This document shows, in pieces, positions 34,807 to 43,988 of a DNA stretch of 64,000 nucleotides; the first letter of the stretch is position 1, and every line of letters starts with the position of its first letter. The position numbers and the translations under genes are program-made. Source of the stretch: SHVO01 sp041905795 (GTDB lineage: Bacteria > Pseudomonadota > Alphaproteobacteria > Rhodospirillales > Rhodospirillaceae); contig JAYRKL010000013.1 in NCBI GenBank assembly GCA_041905795.1, forward strand, positions 1 through 64,000, written 5' to 3'. The notes under the pieces are model-generated. The model was not told where the DNA came from. It saw only the letters and a program-made list of their open reading frames with translations, and searched no databases.

Positions 34807-35877
34807 GTGCCCAGACGGGTGGTGTTCTCCGGACAGAACACGTTCTTCACCACGCTGCGCTTGCGGGTGGACGCCCATTTCGCCGGCGCCGACCGGCGTG
34901 ACGATCCGCGCCTCTACCGCAAAGCCGCGATCATCGCGCTGTGGTTCACCGCATCCTACGTGCTGCTGCTGACCGCGGACACGTCCCTCGCCCGCGCGCT
35001 TCTGTGCGTGTCCTTCGCCATCGCCGCGGGCGCCCTTGGGTTCAATGTCTTCCACGACGCCGTGCACGGCTCGTTCTCGTCCAGCCGCCGCGTCAACCGG
35101 GCGCTCAGCCGCCTGACCTGCTCCGTGCTCGGCACCGGCCGGTATTTCTGGTGGTACAAGCACAATGTGCTGCACCACCACTACACCAACATCCACGAGT
35201 GGGATGACGACATCGAGACCCGCGGCTCCTTGCGCCTGTCGCCGCGCCAGCCCTGGCACCCCAAATTCAGGTACCAGCACCTGTGGTTCTATTTCGCCTA
35301 TAGCCTGGCGACCCTCGAATGGCTGTTCGTCAAGGACTTTGTCCAGTACTTCTCACTGCGCATGAATCCCTACCAGCCGATCCCGCGCATGACCGCGGAC
35401 GAAAAATGGGAATTCTGGAGCGCCAAAGCGTTTTATTTCGCGGTGTTCGTCGGGGTGCCGTTCGCGCTGCTGCCGGCCTGGGAGGCGGCCGCCGGCCTCC
35501 TGTTGTTCCACGTCATCCTGAGCCTGGCGCTGACCCTGGTGTTCAATCTGGCGCACACCATCGAGAAAGCCGAATTCCCGGTGCCGTGCCGCGAAACCGC
35601 GGTCATCGCCGACGAATGGGCCGCCCACCAGATGCGCACCACGGTGAACTTCGCCACCGGCAACCGCATGCTCAACTGGTTCTCAGGCGGGCTCAACTTC
35701 CAGATCGAGCACCACCTGTTCCCGCAAATCAGCCACACCCACTACCCGGCCATCAGCGCCATCGTCCGGCGCACGGCGCAGGAATACGGCCTGCCGTACC
35801 ACAGCTACGAGACTTATCTGGGAGCGGTGGCCAGCCATGTCCGCATCTTGCGGGCACTGGCGGCGAAACCCGCGTGA
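34807..35877 (+). CDS. membrane fatty-acid (acyl-CoA/acyl-lipid) desaturase
   Basis: A 356-residue di-iron membrane desaturase. The three His boxes are HDAVH (83-87), HNVLHHH (119-125) and QIEHH near the C-terminus (NFQIEHHLFPQISHTHYP). Hydrophobic segments lie around 40-80 and 230-265. The QxxHH third box without a fused cytochrome b5 resembles delta-6 or linoleoyl-CoA-type 'front-end' enzymes found in bacteria; regiospecificity cannot be read. GTG 34807 is used as start, with GGGAG just upstream; no ATG is available near the conserved N-terminus. It converges on ribB with one base between stops. Confidence 0.85.
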   Translation: MPRRVVFSGQNTFFTTLRLRVDAHFAGADRRDDPRLYRKAAIIALWFTASYVLLLTADTSLARALLCVSFAIAAGALGFNVFHDAVHGSFSSSRRVNRALSRLTCSVLGTGRYFWWYKHNVLHHHYTNIHEWDDDIETRGSLRLSPRQPWHPKFRYQHLWFYFAYSLATLEWLFVKDFVQYFSLRMNPYQPIPRMTADEKWEFWSAKAFYFAVFVGVPFALLPAWEAAAGLLLFHVILSLALTLVFNLAHTIEKAEFPVPCRETAVIADEWAAHQMRTTVNFATGNRMLNWFSGGLNFQIEHHLFPQISHTHYPAISAIVRRTAQEYGLPYHSYETYLGAVASHVRILRALAAKPA

Positions 35878-35878
35878 C

Positions 35879-37021
35879 TTAAATCTTGATCGGCCGCTGC
35901 TCGACGATGTGCAGGCCGTAGCCTTCGAGGCCCACCACCTTTTTCGAGGTGTTGGTGAGCACGATCATATTCTTGACGCCGAGATCGACCAGGATTTGCG
36001 CGCCGACGCCGTAGTCCACCAGGCGGCGGGTGTGTTCCTCGCCGCGGGCCTTGGCCTTCACCCGGTCGGCGAGCTTGCCGAGGACATGGTCGCGGAAGAA
36101 CACGATCACGCCGCGGCCGTAGTCGGCGACCATCTCCTGGGCGGCGTGCAATTCGCCGGAGCGCGACGAACCCGCGTCCATCAACACGTCGGGCAGCATG
36201 TTGAGCTGGTGCATGCGCACCATCACCGGCGCGTCACCCGACACTTCGCCCTTGATCAACACCACATGCTCGTCGCCGGAGACGGCGTCGGAGTAGATGC
36301 GGAGTTTCCAATCGCCGCCGATCTGCGAGGCGAACGGCGCTTCGGCGTCCATCTGCACCAGGCGCTCGGTCTTGCGGCGGTAGGCGATGAGGTCGGCGAT
36401 GGTGGCGATCTTGAGGTTGTGGAACTGGGCGAACTTCACCAGGTCCGGCAGGCGCGCCATGGTGCCGTCGTCGTTCATGATCTCGCAGATGACCCCCGCC
36501 GGGATCAGGCCGGCGAGCCGGGAGATATCCACGGCGGCTTCGGTATGGCCGGCGCGCACCAGCACGCCGCCGTCCTTGGCCATGAGCGGGAAAACGTGGC
36601 CGGGCGTGGCCAAATCATCATGGGTGCTGCCGGGGTCGATGGCGACGGCGACGGTGCGCGCACGGTCGGCCGCCGAGATACCGGTGGTGACGCCCTGTTT
36701 GGCTTCGATCGAGAGGGTGAACGCGGTGGAAAGCCGGGACTGGTTATGGGCCGGCAGCAGCGACAGGCGCAAATCCTCCACCCGCTTCTTGGTCAGCGAC
36801 AGGCAGATGAGCCCGCGGCCGTGCTTGGCCATGAAGTTGATGACGTCGGGCGTGGCCATCTGCGCCGGGATGACGAGATCGCCTTCGTTCTCACGGTTCT
36901 CGTCATCCACCAGGATGAACATGCGCCCGTTGCGCGCGTCCTCGATGATCTCCTCGATGCTGGCGAGGAAATCGGCGTGGACGGATTTAACAGAACTTAT
37001 GTTAGCAGAATTGGCGGGCAT
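35879..37021 (-). CDS. ribB: 3,4-dihydroxy-2-butanone-4-phosphate synthase with degenerate cyclohydrolase II domain
   Basis: The N-terminal half (about 25-220) is a complete DHBP synthase: FILVDDENRENEGDL, MAKHGRGLICLSL, DRARTVAVAID, PGHVFPLMAKDGGVLVRAGHTEAAVD. The C-terminal half has the GTP cyclohydrolase II fold outline (VVLIKGEVSGDAPVMVRMH, RLVDYGVGAQILVDLGVKN) but none of the three zinc cysteines of active RibA. So only the butanone phosphate step is predicted, and RibA must be encoded elsewhere. The ATG at 37021, 4 bases after the ribE stop, is chosen. Confidence 0.92.
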   Translation of the reverse strand: MPANSANISSVKSVHADFLASIEEIIEDARNGRMFILVDDENRENEGDLVIPAQMATPDVINFMAKHGRGLICLSLTKKRVEDLRLSLLPAHNQSRLSTAFTLSIEAKQGVTTGISAADRARTVAVAIDPGSTHDDLATPGHVFPLMAKDGGVLVRAGHTEAAVDISRLAGLIPAGVICEIMNDDGTMARLPDLVKFAQFHNLKIATIADLIAYRRKTERLVQMDAEAPFASQIGGDWKLRIYSDAVSGDEHVVLIKGEVSGDAPVMVRMHQLNMLPDVLMDAGSSRSGELHAAQEMVADYGRGVIVFFRDHVLGKLADRVKAKARGEEHTRRLVDYGVGAQILVDLGVKNMIVLTNTSKKVVGLEGYGLHIVEQRPIKI

Positions 37022-37025
37022 AATT

Positions 37026-37616
37026 TCAGCTCGGCTGCAAAACACGCGCAACATAGCGCGCGATGACGTCGATTTCCATGTTCACCCGGGAACCCGAGGA
37101 CAAAGCGCCGAAGGTGGTCACCGCCTGGGTATGGGGGATGATGTTGACGCCGAAGGTGTTGGCTTTCACCTCGTTCACGGTCAGCGACACGCCGTCGAGG
37201 GTCACCGAGCCCTTGGGCGCCACGAAGCGCATGAGGTTTTCCGGCGCGGCGACGACGAAGCGCTGGGAGCCCTCTTCCGGCGTGATGGATTCAATCGTGG
37301 CCACCGCGTCGATATGGCCCGAAACGATATGGCCGCCCAGTTCGTCGCCGGCCTTCAGTGCACGCTCCAGGTTCACGCGCCGGCCCGCGATCCAATCGCC
37401 GAGGGTGGTGTGGTCCAATGTTTCACGTGAAACATCGACCGAGAACCAGTCGCTGCCGATTTCCACCACCGTCAGGCAGCAACCGTTGCAGGAGATCGAG
37501 GCGCCCAGCGCGATGCCCTTGGTGTCGTAAGCGGTGCCGATGCGGAAACGCACGGCGGCCGCGCCCTGAGTGGAATCCAGGACCGTGCCGAGGTCGGTGA
37601 CAATGCCGGTGAACAT
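37026..37616 (-). CDS. ribE: riboflavin synthase alpha subunit
   Basis: A 196-residue enzyme that dismutates two lumazines to riboflavin. It is made of two lumazine-binding repeats. The first begins MFTGIVTDLGTV and contains GASISCNGCCLTV. The second contains GGHIVSGHIDAVATI and KGSVTLDGVSLTVNEV. It lies between ribD and ribB on the minus strand, with a 40-base gap after ribD. Confidence 0.95.
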   Translation of the reverse strand: MFTGIVTDLGTVLDSTQGAAAVRFRIGTAYDTKGIALGASISCNGCCLTVVEIGSDWFSVDVSRETLDHTTLGDWIAGRRVNLERALKAGDELGGHIVSGHIDAVATIESITPEEGSQRFVVAAPENLMRFVAPKGSVTLDGVSLTVNEVKANTFGVNIIPHTQAVTTFGALSSGSRVNMEIDVIARYVARVLQPS

Positions 37617-37656
37617 GCACCCTCACATAGGGAGGAAAACGGCTCGGGGTATACCC

Positions 37657-38763
37657 TTACCGCTCCAAAAAATCGACCTGATCATCACCCAAAGTGAGGG
37701 TTTCCCGGCGCTTGAAGCGGGAAATGGCGGCGAGGTCCGTGGCCTGAAGGTCAGACACCGCCCCCAGGCCGTCGCCGCCGATGACCGCCGGCGCCCGGAA
37801 CCAGGCCACCTGGTCGATCAACCCGGCTTTCAGGAAGGCGCCGGCGATGGAGGCGCCGCCCTCGATCATCACCCGGTTCAGGCCGCGCTCCGCCAAGGTG
37901 CGCGCCGCCGCCAGAATGAAATCATGATCGTTGAGCCCCATCCCCAGTTCGATCACGTCGATCTTGGCGGCTTTCAGGGCGTCGGATTTCGCCGTACCGC
38001 CGGTGATCACCCAGGTCGGGAATTCTCCCGCCGTCTTGGCGAGTTGAGATGTAGCCGCGAGGCGCAAGCGCCGGTCGAGGATCACCCGCGTCTTGGGGCG
38101 CCCGGTGTAACTGTCCAGACGGCAGGTCAGCAGGGGGTCATCGGCCACCGCCGTACCTGAACCGATCAGGATGGCGTCGAAGCGCGCGCGCAAGGCCTGC
38201 ACCATGTTCCTGGCCGCCGGCCCCGTGATCCATTGGCTCTTACCGTTGGCCAGCGCCATGCGCCCGTCCAGGGTGGTGGCGACCTTGAGGCAGAACAGGG
38301 GACGCCTGGCTTTGACCCGGGTGAAGAACCCGGCGGCGACGCGGGTGGCCTCGGCGGCGCCAATCCCCTCGTCCACCGCGATCCCGGCAGCCCGGAGCTT
38401 CGCCAGTCCGCCGCCCGAAACCCGGGGATCGGGGTCACCCACCGCCGACACCACCCGGGCCACACCGGCCGCGATCAGGGCATCGGCGCAGGGCGGGGTC
38501 TTGCCGTGGTGACTGCAAGGTTCGAGGGTGACATAGGCGGTCGCCCCGCGCGCGGCCGCGCCGGCTTGTGCCAGCGCCTGGGTCTCGGCGTGAGGACGCC
38601 CGCCGGACTGGGTCCAGCCGCGGCCGACCACGACGCCGTCCTTCACCAGCACACAGCCGACGGCAGGGTTGGGCGCGCAGTCGCCGATCGTGCGGGCGGC
38701 CAGCGACAGCGCCGCCGCCATGAAGGCGGCGTCGGCCTCGGCCTGACCCTGGAGGACGGTCAT
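37657..38763 (-). CDS. ribD: bifunctional pyrimidine deaminase/reductase RibD
   Basis: A 368-residue enzyme for steps two and three of riboflavin synthesis. The N-terminal deaminase has the zinc site His58-x-Glu60 (RPHAETQAL) with Cys83 and Cys92 (EPCSHHGKTPPC). The C-terminal reductase begins near residue 150 (RPLFCLKVATTLDGRMA) and has GSGTAVADDPLLTCR and VMIEGGASIAGAFL. Its start codon directly abuts the nrdR stop. Confidence 0.96.
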   Translation of the reverse strand: MTVLQGQAEADAAFMAAALSLAARTIGDCAPNPAVGCVLVKDGVVVGRGWTQSGGRPHAETQALAQAGAAARGATAYVTLEPCSHHGKTPPCADALIAAGVARVVSAVGDPDPRVSGGGLAKLRAAGIAVDEGIGAAEATRVAAGFFTRVKARRPLFCLKVATTLDGRMALANGKSQWITGPAARNMVQALRARFDAILIGSGTAVADDPLLTCRLDSYTGRPKTRVILDRRLRLAATSQLAKTAGEFPTWVITGGTAKSDALKAAKIDVIELGMGLNDHDFILAAARTLAERGLNRVMIEGGASIAGAFLKAGLIDQVAWFRAPAVIGGDGLGAVSDLQATDLAAISRFKRRETLTLGDDQVDFLER

Positions 38764-39228
38764 CTAGTCCTGGGAAACAGGTTCAGACAGAGATTCAACA
38801 AAGTTCTCGAAGTCTCTGACTTCACGGAAGTTTTTATAGACGGAGGCAAAGCGGACATAGGCCACTTTATCGAGGCCTTGGAGCGCTTCCATGACCATTT
38901 CGCCGATGGTGTTGGACGGAATATCGGACTCGCCCATGCTCTCCAGACGGCGTTGGACCGAGTTCACCACGCGCTCGATGCGCTCCTCGTCCACCGGACG
39001 TTTGCGGCAGGCGGTGATGATGGAGCGGGCGATCTTGTCGCGGTCGAAGGGGGTGCGCTGGCCGTTCTTCTTGACGACCGTCAGCTCGCGCAGCTGGATG
39101 CGCTCGAATGTGGTGAAACGCGCGGCGCAGGCCGGGCACGACCGCCGCCGCCGGATGGCGGAGTTGTCGTCGGTGGGACGAGAGTCCTTAACCTGGGTAT
39201 CGAGATGCCCGCAGTACGGACAGCGCAT
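38764..39228 (-). CDS. nrdR: transcriptional repressor NrdR
   Basis: A 154-residue repressor of ribonucleotide reductase genes that senses ATP/dATP. The N-terminal zinc ribbon has CPYCGH and CPAC. The ATP-cone follows (VVKKNGQRTPFDRDKIARSI to VAYVRFASVYKNFREV). It sits between glyA and ribD, a standard alphaproteobacterial order. Confidence 0.97.
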   Translation of the reverse strand: MRCPYCGHLDTQVKDSRPTDDNSAIRRRRSCPACAARFTTFERIQLRELTVVKKNGQRTPFDRDKIARSIITACRKRPVDEERIERVVNSVQRRLESMGESDIPSNTIGEMVMEALQGLDKVAYVRFASVYKNFREVRDFENFVESLSEPVSQD

Positions 39229-39279
39229 GACCTTAACCCCTCTCCGCTTAAAGCTTGGTCCGTCCCGTATGACCCCAAT

Positions 39280-40563
39280 TTATTGATAAATCGGAAACCG
39301 GCGGCACAAGTCCTGGACCCGGGCCTTCACCGATTGCTCCGCCGGGGCGGTGTCCCCGCCCTTGGCCTGGGCGTCCATGACCTCGAGGATCAGTTCGCCC
39401 ACCAGCTTGAACTCAGGCGTCCCAAAGCCACGGGTGGTGCAGGCCGGGGTGCCGAGGCGGATGCCCGAGGTGACCGTGGGCTTTTCCGGGTCGAACGGAA
39501 TGCCGTTCTTGTTGCAGGTGATGCCGGAGCGGTCGAGCAGATGCTCGGTGACGTTGCCGGTGAGCTTCTTGGGCCGCAGGTCGACCAGCATGAGATGGGT
39601 GTCGGTGCCGCCGGCGACGATCTCCAGGCCGCCCTTGCGCAGGGTCTCGGCCAGGGTCGTGGCGTTGGCGACCACCTGTTGGGCATATTTCTTGAACTCG
39701 GGCTTCAGCGCCTCGCCGAACGCCACCGCCTTGCCCGCAATGACATGCATGAGCGGGCCGCCCTGGAGACCGGGGAAGATCGCCGAGTTGATCTTCTTGC
39801 CGATGTCCTCGTGCATGGACAGGATCATGCCGCCGCGGGGCCCGCGCAGGGTCTTATGGGTGGTGGTGGTGACGACGTGCGCATGAGGCAGCGGGCTCGG
39901 ATGCACGCCGCCGGCGACCAGGCCGGCGAAGTGGGCCATATCCACCATCAGGAAGGCGCCAACAGAGTCCGCGATGGCGCGGAACGCCTTGAAGTCGATG
40001 ATACGCGAATAAGCCGAACCGCCGGCGATGATCAGTTTGGGCTTATGCTCCTTGGCCAGGTTTTCCACCTGCTCCATGTCGATATGGCCGTCCTGCAGAC
40101 GCACGCCATAGCGGATGGCGTTGAACCACTTGCCCGAAATGTTGGGCGCGGCGCCGTGGGTGAGATGGCCGCCGGAGGCGAGATCCATGCCGAGGATGGT
40201 GTCGCCCGGCTTCAGCAGCGCCAGGAACACGGCTTCGTTGGCCTGGGCGCCGGCATGCGGCTGGACGTTGGCGAAAGTGCAGTCGAACAGCTGCTTGGCG
40301 CGCTCGATGGCCAGGCTTTCGGCGACATCCACGCACTCGCAGCCGCCGTAATAGCGCTTGCCGGGATAGCCTTCGGCGTACTTGTTGGTCATGACGCTGC
40401 CGACCGCTTCGAGCACCGCGCGGCTGACGATGTTCTCCGAGGCGATCAGCTCGAGCTGCGACTGCTCGCGCGCCAGCTCCTTGTTGATGGAGTCCATCAC
40501 CGCCGGATCGGCGTCGGCGAGGCTCTGGGTGAAATAGGCGGGCGGAACGATGCGGTCCATCAT
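39280..40563 (-). CDS. glyA: serine hydroxymethyltransferase
   Basis: A 427-residue PLP enzyme making glycine and methylene-tetrahydrofolate from serine. Recognisable are ELIASENIVSRAVLEAVGS, NKYAEGYPGKRYYGGCE, the PLP-lysine motif TTTTHKTLRGPRGG, and LDRSGITCNKNGIPFDPEKP. It lies 8 bases after rpiB and upstream of nrdR-ribDEB, consistent with one transcription unit. Confidence 0.97.
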   Translation of the reverse strand: MMDRIVPPAYFTQSLADADPAVMDSINKELAREQSQLELIASENIVSRAVLEAVGSVMTNKYAEGYPGKRYYGGCECVDVAESLAIERAKQLFDCTFANVQPHAGAQANEAVFLALLKPGDTILGMDLASGGHLTHGAAPNISGKWFNAIRYGVRLQDGHIDMEQVENLAKEHKPKLIIAGGSAYSRIIDFKAFRAIADSVGAFLMVDMAHFAGLVAGGVHPSPLPHAHVVTTTTHKTLRGPRGGMILSMHEDIGKKINSAIFPGLQGGPLMHVIAGKAVAFGEALKPEFKKYAQQVVANATTLAETLRKGGLEIVAGGTDTHLMLVDLRPKKLTGNVTEHLLDRSGITCNKNGIPFDPEKPTVTSGIRLGTPACTTRGFGTPEFKLVGELILEVMDAQAKGGDTAPAEQSVKARVQDLCRRFPIYQ

Positions 40564-40571
40564 CAGAGTCC

Positions 40572-41078
40572 TTATCCGAGTTTCTCGACGCGGCGCGCGT
40601 GGCGGCCGCCGCCGAAAGGCGTGGTGAAGAAGATGTTCACGAGGTTCTTGGCGTTTTCGGGCGTCATGGTGCGGGCGCCGAGCGCCAGCACGTTGGCGTC
40701 GTTGTGCTCGCGGGCGAGCTGGGCGTTGGCGGCGTCGTGCACCAGCGCGGCGCGCACGCCGGCATGGCGGTTGGCGGCGATGGAGATGCCGATGCCCGAA
40801 CCGCAGATGGCGATGCCGGCCTTGGCCTGGCCCGCGCCGACCGCGCGCCCCAGCGCATGGCCGAAATCCGGATAGTCGACGGACTCGGTGGATGACGTGC
40901 CGAGGTCCAGGACCTTGTAACCCTGGCTGTGGAGATCGGCGGCCAGCGCGGACTTGAGCGCCACACCGGCATGGTCGGCGGCGATGGCGACGGTATCGCC
41001 GGGATGGACCAGAAGAGATTCCGCTGCGCTCACCGGGAAGGCCGCCTCCGTATCAGGATTGAGGCGTGGGGATACCAT
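40572..41078 (-). CDS. rpiB: ribose-5-phosphate isomerase B
   Basis: The RpiB/LacAB fold begins at VAIAADHAGVALKSAL and continues LDLGTSSTESVDYPDFGHALG, AGIAICGSGIGISIAANRH (catalytic Cys in ICGSG), and AREHNDANVLALGAR. It interconverts ribose- and ribulose-5-phosphate. The ATG at 41078 gives a product of 168 residues with about 30 beyond the usual N-terminus. A TTG at 41108 and a GTG after GGAGG further in are alternatives, so the start is uncertain. Confidence 0.9.
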   Translation of the reverse strand: MVSPRLNPDTEAAFPVSAAESLLVHPGDTVAIAADHAGVALKSALAADLHSQGYKVLDLGTSSTESVDYPDFGHALGRAVGAGQAKAGIAICGSGIGISIAANRHAGVRAALVHDAANAQLAREHNDANVLALGARTMTPENAKNLVNIFFTTPFGGGRHARRVEKLG

Positions 41079-41133
41079 ATGTCGCAGGACGCTGTCACTG
41101 TGACACAAGGTATTGTTTTAAAAAGGGAATTCC

Positions 41134-41340
41134 CTACCCGCCGGCGTTCTTGCGCAGAACCATGCGCAGTTTGCGCACCGCGTTCATCTTGAGGCTATAG
41201 GGGCTGGCGTTGACCGGCCCCACCACGCTGACCTCGGTATTGGTCGCCGGGTCGATGGCCGACACCTTCACGGCGTTGCCGACCTGGCGCACCTCGAACA
41301 GCACTTCTCCCGCATTGAGGATGTCATCGTCACCGGACAT
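41134..41340 (-). CDS. conserved small protein (68 aa), alphaproteobacterial type
   Basis: A 68-residue protein with a beta-rich pattern (VLFEVRQVGNAVKVSAIDPAT, TEVSVVGPVNAS) and a basic C-terminus (AVRKLRMVLRKNAGG). The GNAVKVSAIDP and KLRMVLRK pattern is familiar from short unannotated alphaproteobacterial proteins placed next to housekeeping genes. No function is known. It lies 55 bases upstream of rpiB on the same strand and is divergent from the acylase gene. Confidence 0.7.
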   Translation of the reverse strand: MSGDDDILNAGEVLFEVRQVGNAVKVSAIDPATNTEVSVVGPVNASPYSLKMNAVRKLRMVLRKNAGG

Positions 41341-41435
41341 GGCGCCAGTTTAGCACAGCGCGCGGCGACGAGCGCTGCGCCGCCGCGCGGTTTACAGTAA
41401 CGTCCAGGCCGCATCCGCAGGTTGGTGACGAGTCG

Positions 41436-43841
41436 ATGAAAGCTTGGTGGCGCACCATGAGGGACAACGTGGAGGCCGGCGTGAAAGCGGGTGCGCGGGT
41501 CCTGTTCTGGTTCGCGGCGTTCGTCGTCATCGCGCTGGCGTTCATCGCCGGCAGCGGACGGTTCGCCGACTGGCGCGCGCTGCCCAAGACCGACGGCGCC
41601 GTCACCGTCCGCGGCCTCACCGCCCCGGTCACCATCGGCCGCGACGCTCATGGAATTCCGCTGATCGCCGCCGCCTCGGAGGACGACGCCTATTTCGCCC
41701 TGGGGTATGTGCACGCCCAGGATCGTCTGTTCGAGATGGAGATGATGCGCCGCCAGGGCCAGGGGCGCCTCGCGGAACTGGTGGGTCAGCCGGGCATCGC
41801 GCCGGACCGCTTCATGCTCACCCTCGGGGTCTACCGCCGTGCCCAGGCGGACCTCGAAGCGCTGGATGAGCCCACCCGCCGGGCCTTCACCCGCTACGCC
41901 GCGGGCGTCAACGCCTGGCTCGCCGAGCGCCACCCGCTGCCGGTGGAATTCCAGATCCTGCAGGTCCGCCCGGAGCCATGGCTGCCGGCGGATTCTCTCG
42001 TCTGGCAGAAACTCATGGGCCTCACGCTCTCCAGCAACTGGGACCGGGAACTGTCCGAGGCGGCGCTGGTTGAGAAACTGGGGCCCCGCGCGGCCGAGCT
42101 GGAGCCCGGCCGGGCGCCTGCGGACGCGGTCACGCTGTCGGACCTGCGCGATCCCGGCTTGCGCCTTCTGGAGCTGAAGCAGGCCATGACCGCGGTGGTG
42201 CAGCCCCACAGCGCGTCCAACGTCTGGGCCGTCGCCGGCGCCCGCACCGGCACCGGGAAGCCGATCCTCGCCAACGATCCGCACCTCAATTTCCAGAGCC
42301 CAAGCATCTGGTATTTCGTCGGCATCGATACGCCGACCTTGAAGATGTTCGGCGCCACCATCCCCGGCGTGCCGCTGCAGATCGTCGGCCACAACGGCCA
42401 TGTGGCCTGGGGTCTCACCACCACCGAAGGCGACACCAGCGACCTGTTCATCGAGCAGATCACTCAAGACGAAACCTCCTATGTCACGCCCGAGGGCGCC
42501 GCACCGTTCATCGCACGCACCGAGACCATCAAGCCGCGGTTCGGCGCGCCCGTGACCTTCACCGTGCGCGAGACGCGCCACGGCCCGGTGGTGAGCGACA
42601 TCCTCGGACACCCGCCGGGGACGCCCGGCGACGGCGGCGACCGGCGCGTGCTGGCGCTGTCGGCGGCGCTGCTCGCGCCCGACGACCGCTCCGCCCAGGC
42701 GCTGTACCACCTCAACCACGCCACGAGCGTCGAGGCATTCCACGCGGCGCTCGCGGATTTCCACGCGCCGCAGCAGAACATCATGTTCGCCGACACCGCC
42801 GGCGGCATCGGCTACGTCGCCGCCGGCCGGGTGCCGATCCGCAAGGCCGGCGACGGCACCGTCCCGGTACCCGGATGGGACGGCGGCCACGACTGGACCG
42901 GCTGGATCCCCTTCGCTGAACTGCCGCAGTCGCTCAATCCCGCCTCGGGCGTGCTGATCAACGCCAACAACAAGATGACGCCCGAAGGCTATCCCCATCT
43001 GATCGCGGCGCATTGGCCGGACTACTATCGCGCCAACAGAATCCGCGATGTCATCGCCGCCCTGCCCCGGACCTCGGTCGACAGCACCGCCGCCCTGCAG
43101 CAGGACGTGGTCTCGCTCATGGCCCGCGATCTCATCCCGGTCCTGATGGCCCACACCGCCGGCGTCCGGGACCGCAAGATCCTCGACCGCCTCGGGGCCT
43201 GGGACGGCGCCGCGGCGCGCGCGCGCTGGGAACCCCTGGTGTTCGCGGTATGGATGGACCGGATCAAGCGCCGCATCTTCGCCGACGAACTCGGCGACCT
43301 CTACCCCGAGATCGGCGGCGCCCGGCCCCTGGTCATCCGCGCCGTCCTCGCCGGCGAAGCCGACTGGTGCGACGACACATCCACCGCCGCCGTCGAGACC
43401 TGCGACCAGACCGTCTCCGCCGCCTGGGCCGACACCGTCGCCTGGCTCAAGGACCGCCGCCTTTCCAATGTCGACAAGGTGCGGTGGGGCGATGTCCACC
43501 GCGCGCGCTTCCCCCACATATTATTCGGCAACTTCCCGGTCATTGGCGGCCTGGGGGCGCTGACCATCGCCACGCCCGGCGACACTTACACGGTCAACCG
43601 CGGCACGTTCCTGTCGCCCTCGTCCCGGGCGCCGTTCCGCCATGTGCACGGCGCGTCCTTGCGGGCGATCTATGACCTGGCCGACCTCGGGGGATCGAAG
43701 TTCGCCTTGCCCGGCGGGCAGTCGGGCCAGATGGCCTCCCGCCACTACGGCGACCTGCTCCGGGACTGGCGCGACGGCCGGTATTTCACCCAGCCGACCC
43801 CCGCCACAATCGTCAACCGGCTAACCCTCACCCCTTCATGA
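41436..43841 (+). CDS. penicillin acylase family N-terminal nucleophile hydrolase
   Basis: An 801-residue precursor with an N-terminal membrane anchor or signal (VLFWFAAFVVIALAFIAGS), so it works in the periplasm or at the membrane. The alpha-subunit part has GYVHAQDRLFEMEMMRRQGQG. A spacer follows, then the Ntn nucleophile Ser261 in HSASNVWAVAGA, where autocatalytic cleavage would free the beta subunit. ANDPHL and GVPLQIVGHNGHVAWGLTTT are typical of the beta chain. Family members cut penicillins, cephalosporins or acyl-homoserine lactones; which is not decidable here. Its stop lies inside a terminator palindrome. Confidence 0.9.
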   Translation: MKAWWRTMRDNVEAGVKAGARVLFWFAAFVVIALAFIAGSGRFADWRALPKTDGAVTVRGLTAPVTIGRDAHGIPLIAAASEDDAYFALGYVHAQDRLFEMEMMRRQGQGRLAELVGQPGIAPDRFMLTLGVYRRAQADLEALDEPTRRAFTRYAAGVNAWLAERHPLPVEFQILQVRPEPWLPADSLVWQKLMGLTLSSNWDRELSEAALVEKLGPRAAELEPGRAPADAVTLSDLRDPGLRLLELKQAMTAVVQPHSASNVWAVAGARTGTGKPILANDPHLNFQSPSIWYFVGIDTPTLKMFGATIPGVPLQIVGHNGHVAWGLTTTEGDTSDLFIEQITQDETSYVTPEGAAPFIARTETIKPRFGAPVTFTVRETRHGPVVSDILGHPPGTPGDGGDRRVLALSAALLAPDDRSAQALYHLNHATSVEAFHAALADFHAPQQNIMFADTAGGIGYVAAGRVPIRKAGDGTVPVPGWDGGHDWTGWIPFAELPQSLNPASGVLINANNKMTPEGYPHLIAAHWPDYYRANRIRDVIAALPRTSVDSTAALQQDVVSLMARDLIPVLMAHTAGVRDRKILDRLGAWDGAAARARWEPLVFAVWMDRIKRRIFADELGDLYPEIGGARPLVIRAVLAGEADWCDDTSTAAVETCDQTVSAAWADTVAWLKDRRLSNVDKVRWGDVHRARFPHILFGNFPVIGGLGALTIATPGDTYTVNRGTFLSPSSRAPFRHVHGASLRAIYDLADLGGSKFALPGGQSGQMASRHYGDLLRDWRDGRYFTQPTPATIVNRLTLTPS

Positions 43842-43853
43842 AGGGGGTTTTAT
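43831..43853 (+). terminator. intrinsic terminator of the acylase gene
   Basis: The perfect 16-bp palindrome CCCCTTCATGAAGGGG (43831-43846) is followed by GTTTTATT. The TGA stop (43839-43841) lies within the hairpin. Confidence 0.75.
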
Positions 43854-43988
43854 TAAGGATGCGGTGACACTCTGTGCGAGACTCGGGGCGATGTGTCAGC
43901 CTTGTGGGGCCAAACACCCCGCACTACATTAGGAACACTGGGTTTTCGGGGCCCCGGAGACGAGGGCCGCGGACTGGGGATATGAGCC

